Of a DNA stretch of 43,960 nucleotides, positions 34,651 to 43,960 are shown in pieces; the stretch's first letter is position 1; each line of letters opens with the position of its first letter. Both the position numbers and the translations under genes were made by a program. The DNA comes from Rhizopus sp. PT2906 (lineage: Eukaryota > Mucoromycota > Mucoromycetes > Mucorales > Rhizopodaceae). The stretch lies in the NCBI GenBank assembly GCA_025529335.1, contig JAMYHX010000367.1, positions 1 through 43,960 of the forward strand, read 5' to 3'. The notes under the pieces were generated by a model. The model had not been told where the DNA came from. It made no database searches and was given only the letters and a program-made list of their open reading frames with translations.

Positions 34651-35295
34651 ATGACTCCAGTGCCTATCTTTGTGTTGATGGGAACCGCTGGATGTGGTAA
34701 AACAAGTGTTGCTGAACAAATTCAGTTGTACTTGGGATGCAAGTATCTTGAAGGTGACTCACTTCATCCTCCACAAAACGTTCAAAAAATGACTTCAGGT
34801 AAAGAAAGAAAGAAAGAAAGAAAAAAAAAAGAGAGAGAGAGAAGCGACTTATTGTATATGATCATAGGGCAACCATTAAATGATGACGATCGTTGGCCAT
34901 GGCTCCACAGTATCCGTGATCATATAATCGCACAAGCTCAAGAATTGCAACCATTGGACAATGATTCAAAGAAAAGAGTTGTCGTTGTTACGTGCTCCTC
35001 GCTTAGAAAAGTGTACCGCGACATTTTACGACAAGTACCAGAAGAGCTTGGAACAGTCATCTTTGTTTATCTCAAAGGATCATATGAGCTTCTATTACAA
35101 AGAATTCAAAATCGCAAAGGACATTTTATGCCTGCTAAAATGCTTCAATCCCAAATAGATACTCTAGAAGAACCTGATGAAAAGACAGAAAAAGTAATTG
35201 TCGCAAGCATTGTGCCTCCACCTGTAGAAGAAGCAAAGCATATAATTGATGCTGCTGTCGAAAAGGGATATTTACCTGCTAGTATTCAGCAGTAA
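34651..35295 (+). CDS. Gluconokinase (thermoresistant GntK family)
   Basis: Phosphorylates gluconate to 6-phosphogluconate, feeding the pentose phosphate pathway. Exons 34651-34798 and 34868-35295 (191 residues). P-loop MGTAGCGKTSVAEQI; YLEGDSLHPPQNVQKMTSGQPLNDDDRWPWL is the substrate-region signature, restored only when the intron is removed. Then VVVTCSSLRKVYRDILR, VIFVYLKGSYELLLQRI and RKGHFMPAKMLQSQIDTLE. The 69-nt intron has a length of 3n and no stop, so the unspliced message stays open. Start at 34651: no ATG lies upstream in frame. Confidence 0.93.
   Translation: MTPVPIFVLMGTAGCGKTSVAEQIQLYLGCKYLEGDSLHPPQNVQKMTSGKERKKERKKKERERSDLLYMIIGQPLNDDDRWPWLHSIRDHIIAQAQELQPLDNDSKKRVVVVTCSSLRKVYRDILRQVPEELGTVIFVYLKGSYELLLQRIQNRKGHFMPAKMLQSQIDTLEEPDEKTEKVIVASIVPPPVEEAKHIIDAAVEKGYLPASIQQ
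34799..34867 (+). other. Stop-free 69-nt intron with purine repeat
   Basis: GT at 34799 and AG at 34866-34867. It contains a GAAA repeat, an A10 run and a GA repeat. If retained, it would insert 23 mostly Lys/Arg/Glu residues between TSG and QPLNDDDR, inside the gluconokinase active-site signature. Confidence 0.75.
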
Positions 35296-36011
35296 CTCTT
35301 AGAGAATATATTTATTTTGTAGATCTACATGCAATAAAGCTTTTCCTATTTCTTTAATCTCATTTCATCTAAACCCTATCTATTTGACGGGAAATAAAAT
35401 TTACCCCAAGTTTTCAACTGGTTTCCATTTCTGGAATACGCTTTTTTTTTGCAGTAGCTGATGATCCATGACCATTGAACAAGCACACCCAACTTCTCCC
35501 CTATTCAAGTGTAGCTAACAATATTTGAACAAGTGACCACATACAACAGAAATTATTCCAAACTAGCGTGATACCATTCTTTATAAGTAAAAAGCTTTAT
35601 TGATAGTTATGCCTTCTATTTCTTATCATGCTTATTTTAGACGAATTCTCTCTCAAAGGGTAATTCATCTCTAGGCTCCCAATGCGTATATCAATTCTCA
35701 CTGCATAAATAAGCAACAGCAGTAAATTTGTTACACACGCACACACGGTGCTTGATATATTTTTAGATACTGACTGAAAAAGTGCTTCAGACATAATCAA
35801 GGGCATAATATCAACACTAAATGTAATTCAATAATAAACAAGGTTAATATAAAGAAAGGATAGAAATAAGCAATTATCAGAAAATAAGAGAGGCTTAAGG
35901 TAAATCCTAAAAACGGAATTGTTTTTATTTACCTGCTATTCTTGGCAAAATGTATATTTATAATTATTCCCCTTTATTTTCTTTCTTTTCTTTCTTTAAA
36001 GAAAAACACTG
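35296..36011. other. Intergenic stretch, nothing supported
   Basis: AT-rich DNA between two plus-strand genes. A 69-codon minus ORF at 35597-35806 has no motif or promoter and is not believed. A CTTT-rich leader precedes the next gene (about 35976-36000). Confidence 0.5.
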
Positions 36012-37229
36012 ATGACTGAACAGAAACTATATCATCCTGTAAACTTAAATACAGCAGATTTAATCATCTCTTTTGCATCCAAACAGCATGCTTTCAAACT
36101 GATGATGAGCACTCTTCGAGAAATAGAAGAACAGATAGAACTTCGACTGAAAGCAAATAAAAAGTTTTGTCAAACTAGTGTTGTCGTCCAAGACATTTAT
36201 CATAAGGAAATTGATACATATAATCAATTATTGCACAACATCACTGGAGATATAAAATACTTGGAGAATGACATATACAGATTAAATAATCAACGTACAG
36301 CATTAAAAGAGGAACTGGATACATATGAACAAGAATTGGCTCACTTGAGGGAATACGCCGAACAAAGAAGAAACAAGAAAGCAAAGAGAGAAAAACAGTA
36401 CCACAGCTTTTACAATGTGCCTATTGTTGCAGCACAATATAAAAAGAAGTATATGCGTGCTCGTGATAAAAACTCGGATGCTGAAGAGCAACTGTCAAAA
36501 GTCAGGATCACCGTAGACTCCTGCCAAAAAGCTATCGCTGAAGTAGCCAGATCCATTAGTGATTGTCAAAAGAGAATCGAATTACTTGAACAACAACAAC
36601 AAGACACTGAAAATAGAATAAAACAAGCAAACGACATGATTAGTGAATTACAAGATGGTCAGCGATTCTGGTCTAACTTTGACAGCAATCAGCTGTCTAC
36701 AGCCTTGAAGGCGACACAACAATTCATTGAAGCTATACAAAAATATTCTAGGAAAAGTCATGGCAATCTTTCTCAAGTAGTTCATCATCAGACAGACTTT
36801 GTCAAAGTATTCAGACTAGCATTGCATGAATATAGTGAAGCAGAAGGCTATGCAGAATCGAGATGGAAAGATATACAGGTAGCATTTAACTGTGCTCGAT
36901 GTAAAACTACGCAGATCGGTTGGCCAAATCTAGACAAGGTCCGTACAACAGATTTGCTATGTGATCCATGTTATAAGGAAGTGCGCACTACGATGATTCT
37001 TGAGAAAAAGATTAATGGGGTAATAGGATCTAATCGCAGCCAACAGCTACTATCGCTTCCTGGTTCATCAAGCTTTTCTGTATCATCGTCCAATACATCC
37101 AACTCAACCACATCAAGCAATAAGAGCAAAACTGGATTCAAAAAGATGTTTCAAATGATTAAAAATAACAAGCGAAGTAGTTCTAGTCATGATCTTGCCA
37201 GCCATTCTCTAGATGTGTATGTGTCTTAG
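36012..37229 (+). CDS. Coiled-coil protein with C-terminal CxxC zinc site
   Basis: Uninterrupted 405-residue ORF. Residues about 28-235 are long coiled coil (YLENDIYRLNNQRTALKEEL, KRIELLEQQQQDTENRI). A helical segment follows, then FNCARCKTTQIGW and LLCDPCYKE, four cysteines in CxxC pairs about 25 residues apart, which look like one treble-clef or FYVE-like zinc site. The tail is Ser/Asn-rich and basic (GFKKMFQMIKNNKRSS). I do not recognise the family. The build (long coiled coil, one zinc module, basic tail) resembles membrane-trafficking or cytoskeletal tethers, but that is inference only. Confidence 0.82.
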   Translation: MTEQKLYHPVNLNTADLIISFASKQHAFKLMMSTLREIEEQIELRLKANKKFCQTSVVVQDIYHKEIDTYNQLLHNITGDIKYLENDIYRLNNQRTALKEELDTYEQELAHLREYAEQRRNKKAKREKQYHSFYNVPIVAAQYKKKYMRARDKNSDAEEQLSKVRITVDSCQKAIAEVARSISDCQKRIELLEQQQQDTENRIKQANDMISELQDGQRFWSNFDSNQLSTALKATQQFIEAIQKYSRKSHGNLSQVVHHQTDFVKVFRLALHEYSEAEGYAESRWKDIQVAFNCARCKTTQIGWPNLDKVRTTDLLCDPCYKEVRTTMILEKKINGVIGSNRSQQLLSLPGSSSFSVSSSNTSNSTTSSNKSKTGFKKMFQMIKNNKRSSSSHDLASHSLDVYVS

Positions 37230-37350
37230 TAAATCTATACCCTCTTTCTTTATGTAATGATACATGAAGTTCTTTTATTATGTACACTATCAAAGATTCT
37301 ATTATAAAAAAAAATAACTCGCTCTTTGTGCTTTTTCTTTTTCTTTTGCT

Positions 37351-38248
37351 TTAAATATCACCCAAGCTATCCTTGATGGCACTGTAGTACTCAGGAGAGA
37401 GATAGTTAGCCAGTTCATCTTTTGTTAACCAAGCAAAATCTGAGACGCTTTTACTAGGCTTGACTTGACCAGCATATACTCGAGCTTTCATGAAAAAGAC
37501 CTATTTTTTCTAATTAAATACCTGCCCCTTCTTCATATACTATCATCCTTACCTTTAAACCAGACTGTTCTTTAGACGAAGTTTCTTTATAAAATGCGAT
37601 TGGCTGACGGCCAACAAACCAAGTATCCATATCCACACCACACTGTTCCTTTAACGTACGTTCTGCAGCCTAATGATGACAGATAATGAATAAACAATCA
37701 CTCTGTTTTATATTTATATTTACTTCATGCAAATATTCTGTGCTATCAATTGGTCCCTGAGGGAACTGCCAGGTACCTTCCCCTGATTGCTTTACAACAA
37801 GATACAGTGTCTGCTTCAAGGCGCGATCGAGGCTCTTGCTGTCATTTTTTTTATCAGCTTCTGTTGTTCTATCTAATTTTTCAACCTTTGTTGCTGCTAT
37901 TAAGCCTTCATTCTCTTGTTCCCAAGTAGCCTGACTGGCCTGAACCGCATCACTTAATGAAATTGAAGGATCTTTCATAGCTTGTTGACGGGCCTGTTCT
38001 TCATGCTTCCAACGACGTTCTGCCACTGAACCCTTTTTGAAGTAAAAATCTGTAGGTGTTGTCATGGCCTCTTGACGTTCCAACTTTTCACGATAATCAA
38101 AATAAGCTTTTTCAAATGGTGTGGCATCACGGGTAATCTGAGGTGCACGCGATAAAATTACAGAAGCTTGTATACGATTGTTTTTTATAATCAACGGATT
38201 GACAACCGCAGAAGCTAAACCTCGTTTGATTATAGCGTGCTTGAACAT
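37351..38248 (-). CDS. MRPL17: Mitochondrial large-subunit ribosomal protein mL46
   Basis: Nudix-like protein of the mitochondrial large ribosomal subunit (yeast Mrpl17, human MRPL46). Exons 38248-37724, 37669-37553, 37500-37351 (263 residues). A basic presequence (MFKHAIIKRGLAS) leads into IQASVILSRAPQITRDATPFEKAYFDYREKLE and TDFYFKKGSVAERRW, then the Nudix-like core TLYLVVKQSGEGTWQFPQG, AAERTLKEQCGVDMDTWFVGRQPIAFY and DFAWLTKDELANYLSPEYY. The Nudix box residues needed for hydrolysis are not conserved, as expected for mL46. Confidence 0.9.
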
Positions 38249-38689
38249 GTTAAAGTGACAAGATTATCAAAACTGAAAAAGTTTTTATTTGCCGGGGTTG
38301 TCAAAAAAAGACCATCGATCTTTTGATTTGTTGATAATTTTTGCTCCGAATAAAATTCCCTTTGTCACAAAAGAAGGGCATCATTTTTAAATCAAGCACA
38401 TATTCTTAAAATAGTCCCTCTGATAGTTAAAAGAGAAGAATAGTCTAAAGAATACACATTTATTCAATTGCATCTTAAAAGGGAGGACCAGGAATATAAC
38501 CTTACTACGTTATGAAGAGTAAAAAAAAAATAATCTGCTGCGTTAGTGATTATACAAAATCAAATAATCTAATAAGACTAAAAGATAATTGAAGTGAGAA
38601 TAATACATGTAATCAAGTCAAATGTAAAGACTAATATTAGACATGGTCAAATACAACATTTTCTAATCTTAACGAGGCTCCCATGACCG
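38249..38689. other. AT-rich intergenic stretch
   Basis: Promoter side of mL46 followed by AT-rich DNA and short A runs; no gene seen. Confidence 0.5.
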
Positions 38690-38998
38690 TTACTCATCCG
38701 ATAGTTTCTTTTCAATTGATTTCTGTTGTGCCGCTTGTACTTGTTTGATTACCTGAGCTGCTTGCTCTCTAATTTTGTTTATGTATTTAATTTGCCGTAC
38801 ATTCCCATGCGTGATGGTCTAAGAATGATCTAACTTACGTTATACCTTTGGGTCATGGATAATTAATAATCTTCTTAATCTTATCAGGATCTGCGTGTAT
38901 ACCATCGTTGGTTACAATCTAGCCAAGAAACTTAAGATTATCTTTAAAGCATTTTTCTGGATTGAGTAAAAGATTTAGGACAATCCTACGAGCACTGC
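38690..38998 (-). mobile_element. Ty3/gypsy retrotransposon relic (pol fragments)
   Basis: On the minus strand, 38998-38850 reads LLLNPEKCFKDNLKFLG-stop-IVTNDGIHADPDKIKKIINYP, the conserved end of Ty3/gypsy reverse transcriptase (N-P-x-K-C, F-L-G, G-I-x-x-D-P-x-K-I). 38803-38690 reads NVRQIKYINKIREQAAQVIKQVQAAQQKS and ends at TAA, similar to the tail of gypsy integrases. The order is right for pol, but RNase H and the integrase core are missing between them, and in-frame stops are present. A dead, internally deleted copy. Confidence 0.6.
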
Positions 38999-39736
38999 AA
39001 AAGGGCATTGCAAAATCCTAAAAAGGTAATACCCCCAAACTGCAAAACAAAACTTTGTCAAGGCTATTTATGCTTTAATTCAGAAACTACTTAGGGCTGC
39101 TATACGAGAGAATTTGAGGGAGCACGGTGTATAGCCTGCCCTTCCCCTGATGCCTACGTCTAGACTTGTTCAAAATAAAGTAACAGAACTTCGGAACGCG
39201 TCTATCATTTGCTATCACCATTTTTGGAAGCGGTGTTCTTTTGATTTTGCATAACCTGCTTCATTTCTTTATACAATACTTCTGCTTTATAATAAATAAA
39301 GCATATAACAACTACTATAAAATAGTGTTTATCTAGTCTTTACTAGCAAAAAGCCCAAGAAAAAAAAAGGATTCGACAGAGTAACACAAATAGTGTGTGA
39401 CCAAGACTAGGAAATAAGCCTAAGGACGCGTGGTATAAACAAAGGATGCATGAACTTTATTGCCTTGGAGTCTTTTTGCTATATAAAAATAGAGGTGAAC
39501 AGCTTCATTAAAATATAAATACAAGTAATAATCTGAATGAATATAAAAAAGATAAAAATCATGAAACACCTTAGAAATAAACAAAAGTGTGAGTATAAAC
39601 CTTATTTTCTTGAAAGGAGCAAAACTTTATTTATTGAAAACAATAACTTCGCGTAACTAAGAAAAGGGTATAAAAAGAGAGAAATTTGCTCCTATCCCTT
39701 TTTTTCTTTCTTTCTTTTCTTTTTATACTCTTTTTG
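38999..39736. other. Probable decayed transposon DNA
   Basis: No intact gene. A short minus-strand stretch (about 39205-39295, KEMKQVMQNQKNTASKNG then stop) looks like further coding remnant. A 62-codon minus ORF at 39631-39819 is low-complexity. Confidence 0.4.
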
Positions 39737-39930
39737 GCTCCTTTTGGTCTTACCAACTCTCTTTGGTCAAGGTAAGTTTTTACAAAACTTACTCGGTAAG
39801 GCGATGATTGTGTGTTCAAGGATGTCTATGCAATCTCTTTCTATGATACTCAACATGTGTCCTGGACCGACAACGATCGTTTGCTTCATCACTCAACTGG
39901 AGGCTTTCAGGCAGCCAAAAGGAGGGTTAT
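39737..39930 (+). mobile_element. Second reverse-transcriptase-like fragment, opposite strand
   Basis: Plus strand. One frame starts APFGLTNSLW, like the gypsy P-F-G-L-x-N-A-P block, then hits a stop. A second frame continues GKFLQNLLGKAMIVC. The first frame resumes FKDVYAISFYDTQHV, where a Y-x-D-D palm motif would be expected. Frame switches and stops show it is dead. It covers the part of reverse transcriptase upstream of the piece at 38850-38998, which lies on the other strand. Confidence 0.45.
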
Positions 39931-40590
39931 GAACATTCGATTGGAATCTTTACAGGGGGCTAGTAGTTGGGAGCTAGTTATCTAAGATCACAGCTGTGAC
40001 AGATTGTTGATGATGCTTCCTACTGCCTGGCTGGCGCAAATGTATACATAAGCTAGTTAACAATTGACAAGGCTCAGCTAATGCATACCCCAACGGTACG
40101 TCTGCTACTGTGGGTCTTTGCAAGTTGCTCTGGTATTTAATCTTTGTTTTACGAAACAAGATGTAGACTATGAGTGGGTAGTGCGGTTTTATTGATTTGG
40201 TAGAAAATATCCAAAAGTTATCAGGTAAAAGAGAGATGTTATACGATCAAATTTTCTACTTGCAATGTAAATTGGATTTTATCACGTTTTAAAAGCAAAA
40301 TAGACAACATATTATGAGCAAATTATAAACATATCCAATGTATTACTATAAACCGTATGATTGCTGATATAAAGTCCATAAAGAATGGTAGGGCATAAAC
40401 AAAGGTATTGTTAAAAGCACATTCTATAAAATATATGCCAGTTTGAGCTGTAGCATTCACGTATAAATCGAATTGTATAATATATTTTTCACTTGAACAA
40501 CCTTCTGTTTCCCTTTCAAAAGAGCATTTTACAACTGAGGGGAGAATATTACTTTTTTGGATTTTGCAGTGCTTCTAGTATTACCCTAAA
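39931..40590. other. No gene seen
   Basis: AT-rich stretch after the reverse-transcriptase-like fragment. Nothing is recognisable; a 61-codon minus ORF at 39974-40159 is unsupported. Confidence 0.4.
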
Positions 40591-40983
40591 GTAAAACTTG
40601 GAAAGCAGCTGTTAGTTGCCATTAACAAACTGATCTTGACGGGTATCGAAGGTCCTGTTGTTGACATGTATGCTGAAAGTAAAGCAAACAATTTAAAATT
40701 TGTACATTTACTAGATATTTTTTTAAAGGAGCGTAAGTCAGAGTGTAATTGATGGGCCTTTGATTGAATTTAATGTGTAGAGTGAGACATTCCTATAATG
40801 TTAGTTTCTCTAGAAACAGAAACAATGACTTTCTCTCTGGTACACCCAGGGTCAAAAATATCGTATCTGTGCATTGGAATTCAGCTGTTTGACCAAACAA
40901 AAATATGCCCTCTAGAACGCCTTCCAAGCTGTAATCTCAAGAAAACGACACCAGAGGGTGTCAAAAAGCAAAACGTCTTTTGA
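40591..40983 (+). pseudogene. Degenerate coding relic, family not named
   Basis: The plus frame reads VKLGKQLLVAINKLILTGIE then GPVVDMYAE and runs into a stop near 40750. From 40798 an ORF (TMTFSLVHPGSK ... CIGIQLFDQTKICPLE) continues to 40983. The two pieces look like the C-terminal part of one protein family that seems multicopy in Mucorales, but this is memory-based and I cannot name the family. Confidence 0.3.
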
Positions 40984-41329
40984 TTCACTATAAACTATGG
41001 AAAGGACCGAATTAGAAGAGTTGTTGGGAGCTGGCTCAACAAAACAATATCTTGCAAAGGCTTTTCAACTGTTAAAGGCATTCCTTCTCTTTTCTATCAC
41101 TCAACCGAAAAGTGGTTTTCAATTTTATCTCATAACACCTTATTTACCTCTAATATCATTGAAGCATTTCCATATGGATATCATCCTCCTATATTTGCGT
41201 ATTCGTATAAAAAGAATTGCAATAATAAACCGTAAAACTTTGTTGTTTTTTTTTGTCACAGATGACCCTGTTTTCGAGAATAAAAGCTTCTTCAGAACAT
41301 TTATCTACTACTACGCTTGTAAAAATGTC
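40984..41329. other. Unassigned stretch beside the Tc1 relic
   Basis: A plus ORF (40997-41491) opens here, but its second half is antisense to the Tc1/mariner relic. Its first part (MERTELEELLGAGSTKQYLA) has no recognised domain. Confidence 0.35.
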
Positions 41330-41730
41330 CAGCAAATCCTTCAAAATAACTTAGCATCAAGCTATTGGAAGTTTCGCTTATTTATTTCGTCAATGTCTCC
41401 ATTTCTAGGAACTTATGCGTTTTACTTACCTTTGACAACAAACCAAAATTGCTCAATTGGATTGTGCTTAGGAGAATATGAAGGTAAATAAGTACAATGG
41501 TCAACCAGTCTTCCCATATTTTTCAAGATACTATTAGAGTTTCTAATATGGAACATTTCCACGGTACTCGGTAAAAAGAAAAGCCGAGTGGCACAATTAA
41601 ATCTGACAGTTCTCATCAGAGCTGTCATTTTTAAAGAAACAAAAGCAGCATATCTGCGGCTAATATTCAAGTTAAAGACTAGAAAATAACCAGTCGTAAA
41701 GGTAAAGAACTTTCGACAGATCGCTATCAA
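41330..41730 (-). mobile_element. Tc1/mariner transposase relic
   Basis: Minus strand. FHIRNSNSILKNMGRLVDH, then CTYLPSYSPKHNPIEQFWFVV is the C-terminal block of Tc1/mariner DDE transposases (YLPxYSPxxNPIExxW, with the third catalytic Glu). The block after VVKGK is interrupted by stops, and decayed C-terminal sequence continues to about 41330. The middle Asp motif before FHIRN is altered and the DNA-binding N-terminal half is not found. A dead fragment; terminal inverted repeats were not identified. Confidence 0.7.
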
Positions 41731-41908
41731 AACGATTACTTAGCGGGAACGTCTACCAGTATTAGTAATCCGTAGCGACTATTAAGGCAATGGGTATGCG
41801 TGTCCTCTATCATGCAGTGGCCGCGACTTGTGTCTCCGATTGTATACAAATACGTCAAATTTACATTCTATTGTAACAGATTAGTCTTTTTTTTTTTTTC
41901 ATTCTTAA

Positions 41909-42720
41909 ATGTCTATCTACGTTGTCACTGGAGCTTCCCGAGGTCTTGGTCTTGAATTTGTAAAGCAGCTCTCTGCAAAGGATAACACAGTATTTGCTTG
42001 TGCTCGTAATCCTGATCAAGCAGAAGAGCTAAAAAAGTTGGTTGACAATAAAAAGGTCTATTCTATCAAACTCGATACAACAAATGAACAATCTTTAAAA
42101 GTAAGACGCGAAAAAAGTGGGCATAGACAAATGTCTTAACCATTGTAATACAAATAGAGCGCTGTCGATGAGATCTCCAAGCATGCCCCTAATGGTATTG
42201 ACGTCTTGATCAACAATGCAGGCATTTCCTTATCCTGGAAATCCATCAAGGAAACGTAAGTAACAAGTGCATTCATAATTTATTTTGTTATTGACTTTAT
42301 AATAGGAACAAGGATGAACTAATGAAAACATTTGAAACTAACGTTGCTGGTGTTGTCGAGACTACAAATACCTTCCTACCTTTGCTTCGTAAACGCGGTA
42401 AAGACCATACCAAGAAGGTTGTGAACATTTCATCTCTTCTCGGTTCTATCGGAGGCTTAGATATGCAAGAAGGAGCTGCCTATAGGATTTCTAAGGCTGC
42501 TTTGAATATGGTTACCAAGCTACAATCACTTCAGCTCGCTGAAGAAAACTTTATTGTATATTCTGCTCATCCTGGCTGGGTGCAAACAGATTTGGGTGGC
42601 TCTAATGCTCCAATTACACCAGATGTATCTATTAAGGGAATGCTATCTAAGATTGAAAGCGCTACCTCAAAGGATAACGGTGGTTTCTTCGACTATACAG
42701 GAAAACCAATTGTTTGGTAA
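41909..42720 (+). CDS. Short-chain dehydrogenase/reductase (SDR)
   Basis: NAD(P)-dependent oxidoreductase of the classical SDR type. Exons 41909-42100, 42158-42255, 42306-42720 (234 residues), all in phase. Cofactor motif TGASRGLGLEF; DVLINNAGIS (NNAG); NISSLLGSIGG with the catalytic Ser; AAYRISKAALNMVTK (Tyr-x-x-x-Lys); then AHPGWVQTDLGG. The length and HPGWVxTDxGG block resemble C-factor/carbonyl-reductase-like SDRs. Substrate unknown. A T-rich leader precedes the ATG, and the gene begins 180 bp after the Tc1 relic. Confidence 0.92.
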
Positions 42721-43002
42721 TTTAAATAAAGCAAATATGTGTGCTTGAAGGGCACGCGGTTTTAAAAACAGGCCGACTATTTTACAAATATTGGTATCGA
42801 TTGAGCTTACAAGAGTATTTTTTTATTGATATTAACAAGTGAAATCAAAGCTATAATAAGCCCACAAGTTGAGAAGTTAGTATTTAATCTGTACGTGGCC
42901 CTGGCAATGTCGGATCAATCGTTATAAAGGATTAGTTGATTATCAACTGTGTTACTGAGTGTATTAAGGAAAAGGTGCTTATATAAGGTTTATGAATAGA
43001 AT

Positions 43003-43099
43003 TTGGTACTATAACGGCCACCAAATAATTGATATAAGATCAATATAATGCTAAGACTTGTAATATAAAGTAAATAAAGGCAACTGATGCTTAAGATAT
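43003..43099. repeat. Imperfect direct repeat, copy A
   Basis: Shares ordered blocks with copy B (43760-43886): TGGTA-T-ATA, GACCACCA-like, ATATAAGATCAAT, ATATAATGCTAAG, ATAAAGTAAA and TGCTTAAGATAT. Confidence 0.65.
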
Positions 43100-43649
43100 C
43101 AGATAAAATAAGAAAAGTTGTAACTTGAAGTGATTGTTCTTAGTTATCGTTTATTTCAAAAGGTTTGTGAGTTATTTATACCAATTCAATGTTGATAATG
43201 TAATTTGTAGGTCTTGGATTTGTGAGTGTTGTAAAAGATAATAAAAATAGAAATTTGTGTGCTCGTAGTCTTTGTAAGACTTAGGGTTCGTAGCAAAAGT
43301 GTTTAAAAGGTAAAATTATAATAAAGGCTCGATGTGTAAAGTTGATTAGACTGAGTTGTACAAAGTAAAAAGAATAATAAAGAAAAAAATAAAGGTTCCT
43401 GAATCCAGTTGATTGGATTATTCAGAATAAAAGATAAAAATAAAAAAAGGTTGTGATTCAAATCGTAAGTGATCTATTAAATGTATATTGAAGATTTAAA
43501 AAGAATTGTCTTTTTATACTTGTTAAAAAATAAAGTTGGTCGATATAAGGTTCATTTGATTTATGGTTCAAACGTTAAATGGGCAAACCTTAATCTCGCA
43601 TCCCAAAAAGAATCAATTATGGTCATTGGTGCTACACTACTATAAGTTC

Positions 43650-43674
43650 TTTTTTTTTTTTTTTTTTTTTTTTT
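43650..43674. repeat. T25 homopolymer
   Basis: An uninterrupted run of about 25 T between the two direct repeats. On the minus strand it reads as a poly-A tail, as left by retroposition. Confidence 0.9.
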
Positions 43675-43759
43675 CTATTGCTTTTGTGATGTGTATTGTT
43701 ACTGGTGTAAATAAGGGAGAAATGTGTTAGTAGTAAGATGAAATATGAGTTTTATAAGC

Positions 43760-43886
43760 TTGGTATTATAGTGACCACCAGATCTTAATATAAGATCAAT
43801 GTAGAGCAATATAATGCTAAGTCTTGAGAGATAAAGTAAAAATATAAAATAAAGAAGTTATGTAAGCAAAATGTTGCTTAAGATAT
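43760..43886. repeat. Imperfect direct repeat, copy B
   Basis: Second copy of the repeat at 43003-43099, same orientation, about 760 bp apart, slightly longer through small insertions. Confidence 0.65.
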
Positions 43887-43960
43887 TGTAAAAAAGGGGT
43901 TTGTTCCGTTAATGGCTTGAGTGTAAATTGAGTTATATAAGAGTTTCTGTCGCGTGACCA

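Larger units (their letters stand above)
42721..43960. other. AT-rich tail with imperfect direct repeat
   Basis: No gene is supported to the window end. It holds many ATAAAG-type motifs, a diverged direct repeat pair and a T25 tract. It could be a decayed LTR-like or other repetitive element continuing past the window. Confidence 0.45.

Noticed and set aside
40997..41491. 164-codon plus-strand ORF
   Set aside because: Its second half is antisense to the Tc1 relic and it has no recognised domain.

Overview
The window looks like nuclear DNA of an early-diverging filamentous fungus, most likely Mucoromycota/Mucorales. The reasons are AT-rich intergenic DNA, many short (about 45-80 nt) GT-AG introns, CT-rich leaders, poly-A/T tracts, a GPI-type chitin deacetylase of the kind these fungi secrete, and a Fanzor relic. 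No genus is claimed. Genes were rebuilt by hand from splice sites, reading phase and family resemblance recalled from memory; no database search was possible.

Layout. 1-3.2 kb: a broken Fanzor (eukaryotic TnpB-like, RNA-guided nuclease family) gene with at least three in-frame stops and several frame changes. 4.3-9.5 kb: Pol I subunit RPA34, ubiquilin DSK2, a FERRY3/C12orf4 homologue with an internal UBA domain (minus strand), and a PCL-type cyclin. 10.8-15.3 kb: PDX1/E3BP (minus), a highly codon-biased GPI chitin deacetylase, and a small ZNF706/At2g23090-like zinc protein that carries a one-base frameshift in this sequence (minus). 15.3-20.4 kb: a 5 kb stretch with no gene I can support. 20.4-28.5 kb: a glycosylated membrane protein with an upstream ORF, a bHLH factor (minus), a 51-residue small ORF, NMD3 (minus) divergent from RLP24, and COQ6 (minus). 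29.9-38.3 kb: DNA polymerase kappa (11 exons), a 152-residue unknown (minus), gluconokinase with a stop-free intron of length 3n, a coiled-coil/zinc protein, and mitochondrial ribosomal protein mL46 (minus). 38.7-41.7 kb: a graveyard of Ty3/gypsy-like and Tc1/mariner-like fragments. 41.9-42.7 kb: a short-chain dehydrogenase. 42.8-44.0 kb: AT-rich DNA with a diverged direct repeat and a T25 tract.

How the genes relate. Most are unrelated housekeeping genes, but some neighbours share a process. NMD3 and RLP24 both serve late 60S subunit maturation and share a 165 bp divergent promoter. RPA34 makes pre-rRNA. DSK2 and the UBA-bearing FERRY3 homologue are convergent neighbours that both carry ubiquitin-binding folds. 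PDX1, COQ6 and mL46 are mitochondrial.

Most worth following up: the UBA domain inside the FERRY3 homologue, the Fanzor relic (whether intact copies exist elsewhere in this genome), the stop-free intron in gluconokinase, the small ORF beside NMD3, and the inverted retroelement fragments. I saw no CRISPR array, rRNA or convincing tRNA.
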